From Planctomycetaceae bacterium (lineage in GTDB: Bacteria; Planctomycetota; Planctomycetia; Planctomycetales; Planctomycetaceae), in NCBI GenBank assembly GCA_029259815.1, contig JAJDEJ010000036.1:1-48898 (forward strand): 48,898 nt of DNA. Reading direction: 5' to 3'. The translations under genes and the position numbers were made by a program. This document shows positions 34,788 through 42,709 of this stretch, one piece after another. The notes below the pieces were generated by a model. That model had not been told where the DNA came from, made no database searches, and saw nothing but the letters and a program-made list of their open reading frames with translations. Every line of letters begins with the position of its first letter. Within the stretch, counting starts at the first letter, position 1.

Positions 34788-34799
34788 CAAACTGTCTCG

Positions 34800-35606
34800 C
34801 TAATCGTGGCTGTGGGCCTCGTCTGGGAACTGGCCATTCTGAACTTCGTCAACGTACTGGGTCACGGCATCCCGTGCCAGATCACGGATCTCTGCATACC
34901 GCTTGAGAAATCGCGGTCGGAAGCCCGGCGTCAGGCCAAGCATGTCGTGGCTGACGAGAACCTGGCCATCACAGTGAGGACCAGCGCCAATCCCGATCGT
35001 GGGGATCTTGATCTCGTCGGTGATGTGTTTGGCGATTTGTTGCGGAATCAGCTCCAGCACGACGGCGAATGCCCCTGCCTCTTGAGCAGCATGGGCGTCC
35101 GCAAGCAATTGCTCCTCGTCCCTCTGAATGACCGCCATGCGACCTAACTTGCGGATCGACTGTGGCTTGAGGCCCACATGAGCCATCACGGGGATGTCTG
35201 CTTCACTCAGTCGCTCGATCGTCCTTGCCTGATTCCGTCCGCCCTCCAGTTTGACTGCAGAAGCCTGTGTCTCTTTGAGCACTCTCCCAGCGTTCTCGAC
35301 AGCCTGCTGAGGACTCACCTGAAATGTCAGAAATGGGAGATCAACCACGACGAGAGCCCGTTTCACAGCCCGGGCGACGATTTCACCGTGATAAATCATC
35401 TCGTCCAAAGTGACGGGTAAGGTTGTCTGTTTTCCCTGGACAACCATCCCCAACGTGTCACCGACCAAGAGTGCGTCGATCCCCGATTCGTCGAATAGGG
35501 ATGCCCACAGGTACTCATAAGCGGTCAGCATCGTCAGCTTACGACCGTCTTGCTTCGCTTGAATGAAGGACGGAACGGTGACCAGTTTTGAGAGGTCAGC
35601 GGGCAT
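34800..35606 (-). CDS. panB: 3-methyl-2-oxobutanoate hydroxymethyltransferase
   Basis: 268 residues, the standard length. PanB adds a hydroxymethyl group from methylene-tetrahydrofolate to ketoisovalerate, the first step to pantothenate. The metal and substrate motifs are DALLVGDTLGMVVQG, VTLDEMIYH, VVVDLPF and VKLEGG, and GIGAGPHCDGQVLV is near the end. The start ATG 35606 gives the family N-terminus (LTAYEY shortly after), though the ribosome site is weak. No panC or panD lies beside it. CoaX, the next enzyme but one in CoA synthesis, is at 18183. Confidence 0.96.
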   Translation of the reverse strand: MPADLSKLVTVPSFIQAKQDGRKLTMLTAYEYLWASLFDESGIDALLVGDTLGMVVQGKQTTLPVTLDEMIYHGEIVARAVKRALVVVDLPFLTFQVSPQQAVENAGRVLKETQASAVKLEGGRNQARTIERLSEADIPVMAHVGLKPQSIRKLGRMAVIQRDEEQLLADAHAAQEAGAFAVVLELIPQQIAKHITDEIKIPTIGIGAGPHCDGQVLVSHDMLGLTPGFRPRFLKRYAEIRDLARDAVTQYVDEVQNGQFPDEAHSHD

Positions 35607-35939
35607 GTTGTGTCCGAATGAGGGAGGCTCTGTGGATCGATTCCATCCGTGATTGACTGCTGTCAGTCAGTATGTCGCTTGAAACGTCGAAGGCAACCGC
35701 ATCGCTTGAACGATTCGTTCCGATGAGCCACTGATGGCGGTCGTGAATCAGAATGTGACAGATAGCTGATGGGGGAGGGCTGAAGGATTCATGAATGCGC
35801 AAAATCGAACGCGCATCAATGCAACGTGCCAATTTGCTGCGCACATCGGCCAGGCCATTGCCAACTCTCAAAGCGAACCACATATTTTATATCACTAAAC
35901 AGTAAGCATTTATGGAAAAGTTTGTTTTTTGATTCCGAT

Positions 35940-36061
35940 GTGGCGCGTCATCTGCTACAGTTCTCTTTCAGCCGTGGTGGCAAGCGTTGGCCCGCACTTG
36001 CTCCATCGGCGCTCACGAAAGCCCTCCGAGTGATTCATTCATTCGGAGGGCTTACTTTTTT
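35940..36061 (+). ncRNA. Candidate small RNA ending in an orphan terminator
   Basis: About 120 bases that follow an A/T-rich stretch and end in a rho-independent terminator. There is no coding frame with a ribosome site. TACAGT (35956-35961) could serve as a -10 element, but no well-spaced -35 was found, so the 5' end is a guess. The alternative is that the terminator belongs to a lost gene or to a short unrecognised ORF (a plus frame 35826-36071 reads through the hairpin, which argues against it being coding). Confidence 0.3.
36020..36061 (+). terminator. Strong rho-independent terminator without an upstream gene
   Basis: AGCCCTCCGA (36020-36029) pairs perfectly with TCGGAGGGCT (36043-36052) around a 13-base loop, followed by TACTTTTTT. 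The orientation is plus. The nearest plus-strand gene upstream is the glycosyltransferase ending at 34787, more than 1.2 kb away with panB on the opposite strand between. Confidence 0.85.
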
Positions 36062-36535
36062 GGCCTATTGATTTCACTCCGGGATCTTGCCCCTCCGTTG
36101 AGTGCTGACGAAGAATCAATCCTTGCCGTCATCAATCGGGCGGGATAGCATCAATATACCGCCAACCTTGGTGGTCGAACCTCTGCGGTGTCCGAGACCG
36201 GGCTTCGATTTTGTCGGCCCTACAAGCATTCTGTTGGGGATCGCGACTGTCTGGCAGCGTGTACATCCAGTGGGTCACCTGCAGGTGGCTCTCAGGCTCA
36301 CACAACCCGGACGAGTGAATCCCCCCTTGGACTGATTGGGTCCAAACAAAACAGCCTGAACGGCACCGGCAGAGGTCTTGTTTCTTCCGCCAAGGCGATC
36401 GTCTCAGACGTTGCATCAGCTTCCTGTTGATCGACTTGCGGTGACCACGCTATCATCCCCGCGCTGGGAATCTCTCTCCGGCGTTTTAGTGATCGTTCCA
36501 GGATCGCACGGCATTTCCGTCAAGGATGGCAGCGA

Positions 36536-37183
36536 ATGTTGAAACAGCTTGTTGATCGACTTCCGTTCGGCAGCCGCGAGTTCCGCGGCTCCAATGACTA
36601 CTGGGTTCGCAGGTATCGCAAGGGTCGCAACTCGGGCGGCGGCTCCTACGGACGTTTGGCGGAGTTCAAAGCCCGAGTGTTGAACGAGTTCGTCGACACC
36701 CATGGAGTCTTGCAGGTCATTGAGTTCGGGTGCGGCGATGGCAACCAGCTGCAATTGGCGAACTACCCCCAATACCTGGGATTCGACATCAGTCCCCACG
36801 CGCTCGATCTCTGTCGCACGCAGTTCTCGGGTGATGACACCCGAGAATTCGGTCTGACGCAGAACTACCGGGGTGAAACCGCCCCGCTCACGCTGTCACT
36901 CGATGTGCTCTACCACTTGGTGGAGGACGAAGTCTTCGATGCCTACATGCGGCGACTCTTCTCGGCATCCACACAACACGTAATCATCTACTCCAGCAAC
37001 CTCGCAGAGAATCCTGCGGACCAGGGAAAGCACGTGCGTCACCGTCGATTCACCGACTGGGTTGAGGAGCACCTGACCGGTTGGGAGTTGACGCGGCACC
37101 TGCCGAACATTTATCCATTTGAAGGTAATACTCGGGAAGGATCGGTGGCGGACTTCTACTTCTACGAGTCCAAATCGTCTTGA
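36536..37183 (+). CDS. Class I SAM-dependent methyltransferase
   Basis: 215 residues. The SAM-binding motif I is VIEFGCGDGNQL. FDISPHALDLCR is the next acidic strand that contacts the ribose, and LSLDVLYHLVED is motif IV, seen in methyltransferases that act on small molecules or sugars. The N-terminal part (WVRRYRKGRNSGGGSYGRLAEFKA) is reminiscent of methyltransferases in cell-surface glycan clusters. ATG 36536 has AGGA ten bases ahead. It stands alone upstream of an HtrA-type protease. The substrate is not identifiable. Confidence 0.88.
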   Translation: MLKQLVDRLPFGSREFRGSNDYWVRRYRKGRNSGGGSYGRLAEFKARVLNEFVDTHGVLQVIEFGCGDGNQLQLANYPQYLGFDISPHALDLCRTQFSGDDTREFGLTQNYRGETAPLTLSLDVLYHLVEDEVFDAYMRRLFSASTQHVIIYSSNLAENPADQGKHVRHRRFTDWVEEHLTGWELTRHLPNIYPFEGNTREGSVADFYFYESKSS

Positions 37184-37237
37184 TCCACTGCTCCACAAAC
37201 TGACAATCTCAACACCGTGCCTCAAGGGGGATGAGCC

Positions 37238-38443
37238 ATGCGGTCCATCGGCGTCTCTGTGTTTGCTGCGATTCTGGGAAGTGTTCTCACACTGATGTGG
37301 ACAGAAGGTGTCCTCCCCCACACGAGTGAGGCAAACGCTCAACCCACGCTCCAACCGCCTCGGGCTCAGACACCACAGCTCGACCTCCCTCCTCCAGTGA
37401 AACTCGAACTGCCACCCGGACTCACGCCCGATGAGCAGGTGAACGTATCGGTCTACGAGAAAACGAACCGCAGTGTTGTCAACATCTCGACGCTGACGCT
37501 TCGCCCTGATGGCTGGCTGCTCCGGCCAGTGCCGTCCGAAGGAAACGGGTCAGGCTCAGTCATCGACAAAAGCGGGCACATCCTCACGAACAATCACGTC
37601 ATCAGCGATGCACGCCAGGTCGTCGTGACTCTGTTCAACGAGGAGTCGTATCCAGCGAAGCTAGTCGGAGCCGATCCGATCAATGATATCGCCGTCATCA
37701 AGATCGACGCACCGCCGGAGCAGTTGTTCCCCATCGCCCTTGGTGACTCGGGCGCTCTGCGGGTCGGTCTACGCGTGTTCGCACTTGGCAATCCGTTCGG
37801 CCTCGACCGCACGATGAGCACAGGCATTATCGCCAGCCTGAACCGCACGCTTGAGGTTCAGGAGAACTGGGTCATTAAGTCGATCATCCAAATCGATGCG
37901 TCCATCAACCCCGGCAGTTCGGGGGGCCCACTGCTCGACACACAGGGTCGTCTCATCGGTATGAACACCGCCATCGCGACCGGCGACTCTCGGAGCATGC
38001 GTCAGAGTGCGGGGATCGGGTTTTCCATTCCGGTCAACTTGATCAGTCGAGTGATCCCGGAACTCATTCAGCATGGACGCGTCATTCGTGGTGACCTGGG
38101 CATCACGCACGTCACTGAAGCTGATGACGGACTTCGCATCGCACGACTTAAACCAGGAGGTGCCGCTGAGCGGGCCGGAATCCGTGATGCGAAAGTCACC
38201 CGACAACGTCAGGGACCATTTGTCTTCGAGCGCATCGACCGCAGCACCGCCGACGTCATTACAGCGGTCGACGGGGAACCGGTCAGCACCGCCGCGGAGT
38301 TCCTCGGCATGATCGAACAGAAGAAGCCGGGAGAAGTTGTTGAACTGACGATCCTGCGTGAAGGCAAATCGATCAATATCGTCGTCACCCTGGGGGGCGA
38401 CGAACCGGTTCAGAACCCACCACAGCGGAAACGTTCGATCTGA
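37238..38443 (+). CDS. HtrA/DegP-type serine protease with PDZ domain
   Basis: 401 residues. An uncleaved anchor or signal peptide (VFAAILGSVLTLMW) is followed by a Pro/Gln-rich linker and a trypsin-like S1C domain. The triad is visible: His120 in TNNHVISD, Asp150 in INDIAVIK and Ser228 in NPGSSGGPL. One PDZ domain (about residues 275-390) contains an insertion before DVITAVDGEPVS. HtrA proteases degrade or refold misfolded envelope proteins in the periplasm. The ribosome site is AAGGGGGATGAGCC before ATG 37238. There is no adjacent two-component or sigma-factor gene. A 26-base palindrome follows within 20 bases of the stop. Confidence 0.95.
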   Translation: MRSIGVSVFAAILGSVLTLMWTEGVLPHTSEANAQPTLQPPRAQTPQLDLPPPVKLELPPGLTPDEQVNVSVYEKTNRSVVNISTLTLRPDGWLLRPVPSEGNGSGSVIDKSGHILTNNHVISDARQVVVTLFNEESYPAKLVGADPINDIAVIKIDAPPEQLFPIALGDSGALRVGLRVFALGNPFGLDRTMSTGIIASLNRTLEVQENWVIKSIIQIDASINPGSSGGPLLDTQGRLIGMNTAIATGDSRSMRQSAGIGFSIPVNLISRVIPELIQHGRVIRGDLGITHVTEADDGLRIARLKPGGAAERAGIRDAKVTRQRQGPFVFERIDRSTADVITAVDGEPVSTAAEFLGMIEQKKPGEVVELTILREGKSINIVVTLGGDEPVQNPPQRKRSI

Positions 38444-38461
38444 AGAAAATGATTTGGCACC

Positions 38462-38487
38462 GTAGGACGGACTTCCAAGTCCGTCCA
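38462..38487 (+). repeat. 26-base palindromic repeat, left copy
   Basis: Contains GGACGGACTT-CC-AAGTCCGTCC (38465-38486), a perfect palindrome. The 26-base unit beginning GTAGGACGG and ending GTCCGTCCA is identical to the reverse complement of 38836-38861. The two copies bracket a small gene. This is a REP-like dispersed palindrome. Confidence 0.88.
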
Positions 38488-38526
38488 CGAACATTTCACA
38501 GACTGAAGTCAAAGCCAGAGAAGGAC

Positions 38527-38778
38527 ATGTCACTGCCAGAAAGCGCGTTTCCTGACCCTCCGATTCCAACGTTTGACACTTCCGGATTCATGATCCCACC
38601 TTGGATCAAATATCCTGCGATTCCGCGATCGTCGATTGGTTGGCGAATGGGAGAAGGGGAAGCCTATTGGGACGATTTTCGTGAATGGTGGAAGGCTCAG
38701 CTGCCTCACGACCAAGCCAATTTACGGAATAGCTACCCCGAGCCGCCAGAGTGGTCGGGATTCTTTAAGGATGTCTAA
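38527..38778 (+). CDS. Small conserved-looking soluble protein (83 residues)
   Basis: From ATG 38527 the product is rich in Pro, Trp and Tyr, with PPWIKYPAIPRSSIGWRMG and GEAYWDDFREWWKAQ. Such dense aromatic and charged patterns are unlike random frames, so it is probably real, although the start has only a close AGAAGG site. I think I have seen similar short proteins annotated as hypothetical in other bacteria, but I cannot name a family. No signal peptide or membrane segment is present. It is enclosed by two inverted copies of a 26-base palindrome, which also makes a passenger-cassette origin possible. Confidence 0.6.
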   Translation: MSLPESAFPDPPIPTFDTSGFMIPPWIKYPAIPRSSIGWRMGEGEAYWDDFREWWKAQLPHDQANLRNSYPEPPEWSGFFKDV

Positions 38779-38835
38779 GCAAGCTGTACTCGATACGTCC
38801 TCACGAGGATCTTGGTTGTCAACGATGTTCGATCT

Positions 38836-38861
38836 TGGACGGACTTGGAAGTCCGTCCTAC
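38836..38861 (-). repeat. 26-base palindromic repeat, right copy (inverted)
   Basis: Contains GGACGGACTT-GG-AAGTCCGTCC (38837-38858). The whole 26-base unit is the reverse complement of 38462-38487 with no mismatch. It lies between the small gene and the end of mqnC. Confidence 0.88.
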
Positions 38862-38868
38862 TGTTCCA

Positions 38869-40068
38869 TCAAGCGATCACAGGCAGCAGCGGCCTGGTCG
38901 CGCGGGCGTCGTCGATCTCTGGTGGCGGGTACTTGTCGATGAGGTCGTAATGTACGTTGCGTTGGCGGGGGATGTATCCTGCGTCGCTGATGCAGCGACG
39001 GATGGATTGCAGCGAGAGGTGAAAGACGGTCCCCGCCTGAGCGACGACGTTTTCTTCGATCATCAGACTGCCCATGTCGTTTGCACCGAAGAACAGGGCC
39101 ATCTGACCGACCTTCTCGCCCTGCGTGACCCACGACGACTGGATGTTGGGGATGTTGTCGAGGTATAGCCGGGTGATGGCTTGCGTCTTGAGGTATTCGA
39201 ATGCACCGGCGGGTGGGAGCGCCGACATATCCACGCCCCCTTTACGGCCCTCGTCGGCGTCCTTCCCAAACCAAGGAGCTTCGTGTGGCGGCTGATGGGT
39301 CCAGCAGATGAATGCGGTGAAGCCTCCTGACTCGTCCTGTTGCTGCCGCAGCCGTTCGAGGTGTTCGATCCGCTCTTCGAGTGTCTCGACATGTCCGAAC
39401 ATCATCGTGCATGTGCTGTGACCGCCCAGTTCGTGCCAGACTTTGTTAACCTCCAGCCAGCCATCGGTCAGCACCTTTCCACGAGTGACCAGCTTACGGA
39501 CGCGGTCGACGAGAATCTCACCTCCGCCTCCGGGCAGACTCCCCAGCCCGGCGTCCATCAGGCGTTTGAGCACTGTCTCCAGCGGCAGCTTGGTCATCTT
39601 GTGGAAGTGCCACAACTCGGGCGGGCTGAACCCGTGCACGTTGACTTGTGGGAACTTCTCCTTCATGCCTCGCAGCAGGTCTTCGTACCACTCCAGCGGC
39701 AGCTTGGGATGCAGTCCTCCTTGCAGCAGGATCTGATCACCGCCGAGGGCGACTGTCTCCTGAATCTTCTGATGCAGGACCTTGTCGGTCAGAACATACG
39801 CTTCCTCATGACCGACGGGCCGATAGAAGGCACAGAAGTCACAGACCGCTGCACAAACGTTGGAGTAGTTGATATTGCGGTCGATGTTGTAGGTGCGGAA
39901 CGGTTCGGGATGCAGCCGCCGCGAGACGATGTCCGCAGCCTGACCGATCGCCGTCAGATCGTGAGACTGCAACAACGCAATGCCGTCTTCAGGCGTGAGA
40001 CGTTCGCCGTCGATGGCCCGTTGCAGGATGGTGTCAATCTCTTGGTCTGAACTGAGTGTGGCGATCAT
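38869..40068 (-). CDS. mqnC: Cyclic dehypoxanthinyl futalosine synthase (radical SAM)
   Basis: 399 residues. MqnC cyclises dehypoxanthinyl futalosine in the futalosine route to menaquinone. The radical SAM cysteines are in CAAVCDFC (CxxxCxxC), inside the MqnC-type segment NIDRNINYSNVC. LLQGGLHPKLPLEWYEDL and GGGGEILVDRVRKLV are further MqnC hallmarks. MqnE, the other radical SAM enzyme of the route, differs in this cysteine region. ATG 40068 is the start. It is the last of three minus-strand genes, mqnA, a glycosyltransferase and mqnC, separated by 24-31 bases, so probably one transcript. Confidence 0.93.
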   Translation of the reverse strand: MIATLSSDQEIDTILQRAIDGERLTPEDGIALLQSHDLTAIGQAADIVSRRLHPEPFRTYNIDRNINYSNVCAAVCDFCAFYRPVGHEEAYVLTDKVLHQKIQETVALGGDQILLQGGLHPKLPLEWYEDLLRGMKEKFPQVNVHGFSPPELWHFHKMTKLPLETVLKRLMDAGLGSLPGGGGEILVDRVRKLVTRGKVLTDGWLEVNKVWHELGGHSTCTMMFGHVETLEERIEHLERLRQQQDESGGFTAFICWTHQPPHEAPWFGKDADEGRKGGVDMSALPPAGAFEYLKTQAITRLYLDNIPNIQSSWVTQGEKVGQMALFFGANDMGSLMIEENVVAQAGTVFHLSLQSIRRCISDAGYIPRQRNVHYDLIDKYPPPEIDDARATRPLLPVIA

Positions 40069-40099
40069 GGTGATGAATGACTGGAGGACGCGATGGTCT

Positions 40100-41662
40100 C
40101 TACTGTGGTGAAGTTCTGCGGAAATGATACAGCATGGCCCACTGTTCGTGACCCGTCAGCGGGGTGCCGGCATAACCGAATTGGCGAAGAAGTTTCTCAA
40201 ATTGTGCGTATGAGGCCCTGTTGATGTCGGTGTCGGTCGCCACCGCGACGAACAGGTCGTTCGGCTCGCCTCGGGCCGTCTCTGTCAGAGTTTGACTGAA
40301 AAACTCCAGCAGGTGTTGATTGTCACCGCCCCAGAACATGGGCAGGGCATAACGCGGATTTGGTGTGCGGGCATAGAAGCGGCCCATCCGGCTGGAAACG
40401 TATCCATGAAACTGCAGGTCATCAGGAAACGCGGGGATGAGTGTCCCTTCGATGAGTCCGCTCTGCACGAAAATGGGAGCCTTTTCGAGTCCCTCGTCCC
40501 GGACGGTCTGTGCGAGCGTTTGCCCCATCTCCCGCCAAACGACCGCTTGGGGAGTCCCCAGTCGCACCAGATTGGTGGGCAGGCGCCCGACCGCGACCCA
40601 AGCGGCAACGAGCGACAGTGCCAGACAGGCGACTCCAGCCCACGTCCATCTTGACCGGGCAAGCAGCAATCCCAGCAGGCAAGCGTTCGCCGCTGCGAGT
40701 GGCACACGGTAACGCGGGTTCGCCAGACTCGACAGGTCATCCCGTCCCACCACGGCCAACACCACTAGTGGAACGATTCCTATCGCCACTGCGACACACA
40801 GATTGGCCCACCATGAGGCGACGTTCTTGACTGGTCCGCCTTCAACTGCTGAGGGAAGACGGGCTCCGCCGAACCATGTCAGCCCCAGGGCGAGCAGTCC
40901 GCCGAGTGGGAGTGCCAACCAGAGGAACGGACCCGTCGCGGTCATCAGCGAGACACCTCCCGTCTGATAGTTCAGCGCGTGCCGCCACTCCCAGATGCGT
41001 TCGATCATGGGGATCAAGGGTAGACACAGGATGACAGCAACGCCCCAGGCAACCAACGTCTCCCTGCGCAGACTGCGAATCTGTCGCACGTCGCCGACGA
41101 GCAGCATCAGCGCTGACATGCCGACGACAGGGATCGTCAGAATGTGCGTCCAGACAGCCGCAGCAGCCGCGAGAGACCACAACAGCGGATGTCTCCAACG
41201 GATATTCGGTTGTTGCCAGCGAAGCGCCACGACAAGTAGCAACGTCGTCCACAACACGACCAGTCCATACGTCCGACCGATGCGCACCTCGTCGACGACA
41301 TCAGGATGCAACGCCAGGGCACCTGCTGTCAATGCGGCCGCGATGCCTCCGATCGAAAGCCGTGCCCCAATCGCCATGATGCTGACGGCCATCAGGTATG
41401 CCAGCACCGATGGCAGACGCAGTGCGAATTCCGTTTCGCCGAGCAGTGTCATCGACAGGGATTGACACCAGCAGGCCAGAGGGGGAGCCGCAGCGTATCG
41501 CAGCGAGCGTTCGGTGACAGACAACAGCCCCTCGGGAGCACTGAGCCAGTACGCCGCATGCTCATCGAGCACCAGCGGACCAGCCTTCAGCGTCGGCAGC
41601 ATTACACCAACTGCAACGATCATCACGCCAGCAGCCAGTGTGTTCTCAGCAGAGAGTCGCAT
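40100..41662 (-). CDS. GT39-like polytopic glycosyltransferase (ArnT/PMT superfamily)
   Basis: 520 residues with about ten or more membrane helices. The periplasmic acidic pair Asp-Glu typical of GT39/GT83 enzymes is in PLVLDEHAAYWLS, right after the first helix. These enzymes transfer a sugar from a polyprenol-phosphate donor to protein, lipid A or another lipid. The C-terminal 130 residues form a soluble domain. A polyprenol-phosphate sugar synthase is encoded at 34032 and could provide the donor. The gene is inserted between mqnA and mqnC in an apparent operon with short spacers, although a role in menaquinone synthesis is not expected. Confidence 0.85.
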   Translation of the reverse strand: MRLSAENTLAAGVMIVAVGVMLPTLKAGPLVLDEHAAYWLSAPEGLLSVTERSLRYAAAPPLACWCQSLSMTLLGETEFALRLPSVLAYLMAVSIMAIGARLSIGGIAAALTAGALALHPDVVDEVRIGRTYGLVVLWTTLLLVVALRWQQPNIRWRHPLLWSLAAAAAVWTHILTIPVVGMSALMLLVGDVRQIRSLRRETLVAWGVAVILCLPLIPMIERIWEWRHALNYQTGGVSLMTATGPFLWLALPLGGLLALGLTWFGGARLPSAVEGGPVKNVASWWANLCVAVAIGIVPLVVLAVVGRDDLSSLANPRYRVPLAAANACLLGLLLARSRWTWAGVACLALSLVAAWVAVGRLPTNLVRLGTPQAVVWREMGQTLAQTVRDEGLEKAPIFVQSGLIEGTLIPAFPDDLQFHGYVSSRMGRFYARTPNPRYALPMFWGGDNQHLLEFFSQTLTETARGEPNDLFVAVATDTDINRASYAQFEKLLRQFGYAGTPLTGHEQWAMLYHFRRTSPQ

Positions 41663-41686
41663 GAGTGGCGGTTTCCACGTGATGCG

Positions 41687-42568
41687 TCAGGACTGGTTGA
41701 GCGTCGTCAGACACGCAGCTTGAAGATCGGTTGTGCTCATCTGCCGAAATCGGGGAGCCGCATCCTCCGGTGACAAACCTCGACGAGCGGCCAGTCGATG
41801 AAACAACTTCAGACCATTTCGTTCCGCTGAGCTCAAACGAAAATGCAGGTTGCGAGTGAGATAGTCCAGGGCAGTCTGACGGTCGATGCGTAAGGCTGAT
41901 GCTTCACGCTCCGCGATGTTGGCGACATCCTCGATGCCGAGGTCGCGTGCCTGTCTCAATGCGTCGGCAACCGGACCAAGGTCTGTCCCCACACGTGTCA
42001 CCCACATCGCGAAGACAAATGGCAGACCGGTCCATGCCAGCCACTCCTCACCGAGATCCCACACCGTGTGAAATGTTTCCTGCGGAGAATGCATGGCCCG
42101 GTCGCCAATCAGAAGAATGGCGTCGGCTTCGCTGTCCTCAACCCCGCTGCCCATGGGGAGCGTGCTGAGCGTTGGTGAAACGCCGTAGCGTTCGTGCAAC
42201 ATGATTTGCACCAGTGCCGCACTCGTGCGGGAGCCTTCGTCCAAGGCGAGCGTCCGTACCTCACCCGGATGCACGCGACTGTACATCTTGACGCTCAGCA
42301 CCGGACCTCGCGTCGCCACACAGGCGTCGGAGACGATCTCATAGTCAGGGTCGGCGAACGCCTCGACCGAAGGGATGAGTGCGACATCCAGTTCTCCCCG
42401 CGCCAGACCGTCAGCCAAGCGGCTGGGAAGGTCGAGAATGAGTTCTGCATCGGGCACCAACTCGTCCAACCCCTCAATGAGAGGTTTCGAGTTGAGATAA
42501 CTAACCGCTCCGATGCGGAGGGGGGAGCCGTCCAAATCCATTTGCGGCGCTCGTCTGATGTCGATCAT
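41687..42568 (-). CDS. mqnA: Chorismate dehydratase
   Basis: 293 residues from ATG 42568. MqnA dehydrates chorismate to 3-enolpyruvoylbenzoate, the first step of the futalosine menaquinone route. The conserved start is RIGAVSYLNSKPLIEGL, and LPSRLADGLARGELDVALIPS and ALDEGSRTSAALVQIML are family motifs. It adopts a periplasmic-binding-protein-like fold but is cytoplasmic, with no signal peptide. ATG 42541 is an alternative start; the much longer open frame to 42958 overlaps hom on the other strand and is rejected. It heads the minus-strand group that ends with mqnC. Confidence 0.93.
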   Translation of the reverse strand: MIDIRRAPQMDLDGSPLRIGAVSYLNSKPLIEGLDELVPDAELILDLPSRLADGLARGELDVALIPSVEAFADPDYEIVSDACVATRGPVLSVKMYSRVHPGEVRTLALDEGSRTSAALVQIMLHERYGVSPTLSTLPMGSGVEDSEADAILLIGDRAMHSPQETFHTVWDLGEEWLAWTGLPFVFAMWVTRVGTDLGPVADALRQARDLGIEDVANIAEREASALRIDRQTALDYLTRNLHFRLSSAERNGLKLFHRLAARRGLSPEDAAPRFRQMSTTDLQAACLTTLNQS

Positions 42569-42709
42569 GATTCGTGGGTCACTTCGTCTGCGGTTGTGGA
42601 TTATAGCGCAACAACGCACCGGCGCGAACCAGTCACACGTGCATTCGGTGGAGTGTCTGTTTACGATGCCGTTTTCTGAACCGCAACCAGCACCGATTGT
42701 TAACAGATC

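Larger units (their letters stand above)
35607..36535. other. 930-base gene-poor region
   Basis: This region lies between the divergent panB and methyltransferase genes. The first 270 bases hold no recognisable feature. About 35880-35930 is clearly A/T-rich. A strong plus-strand terminator lies at 36020-36061 with no gene in front of it. From 36062 to 36535 several short frames occur on both strands, none with a motif or good start; decayed coding sequence is possible but not demonstrable. Confidence 0.5.
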
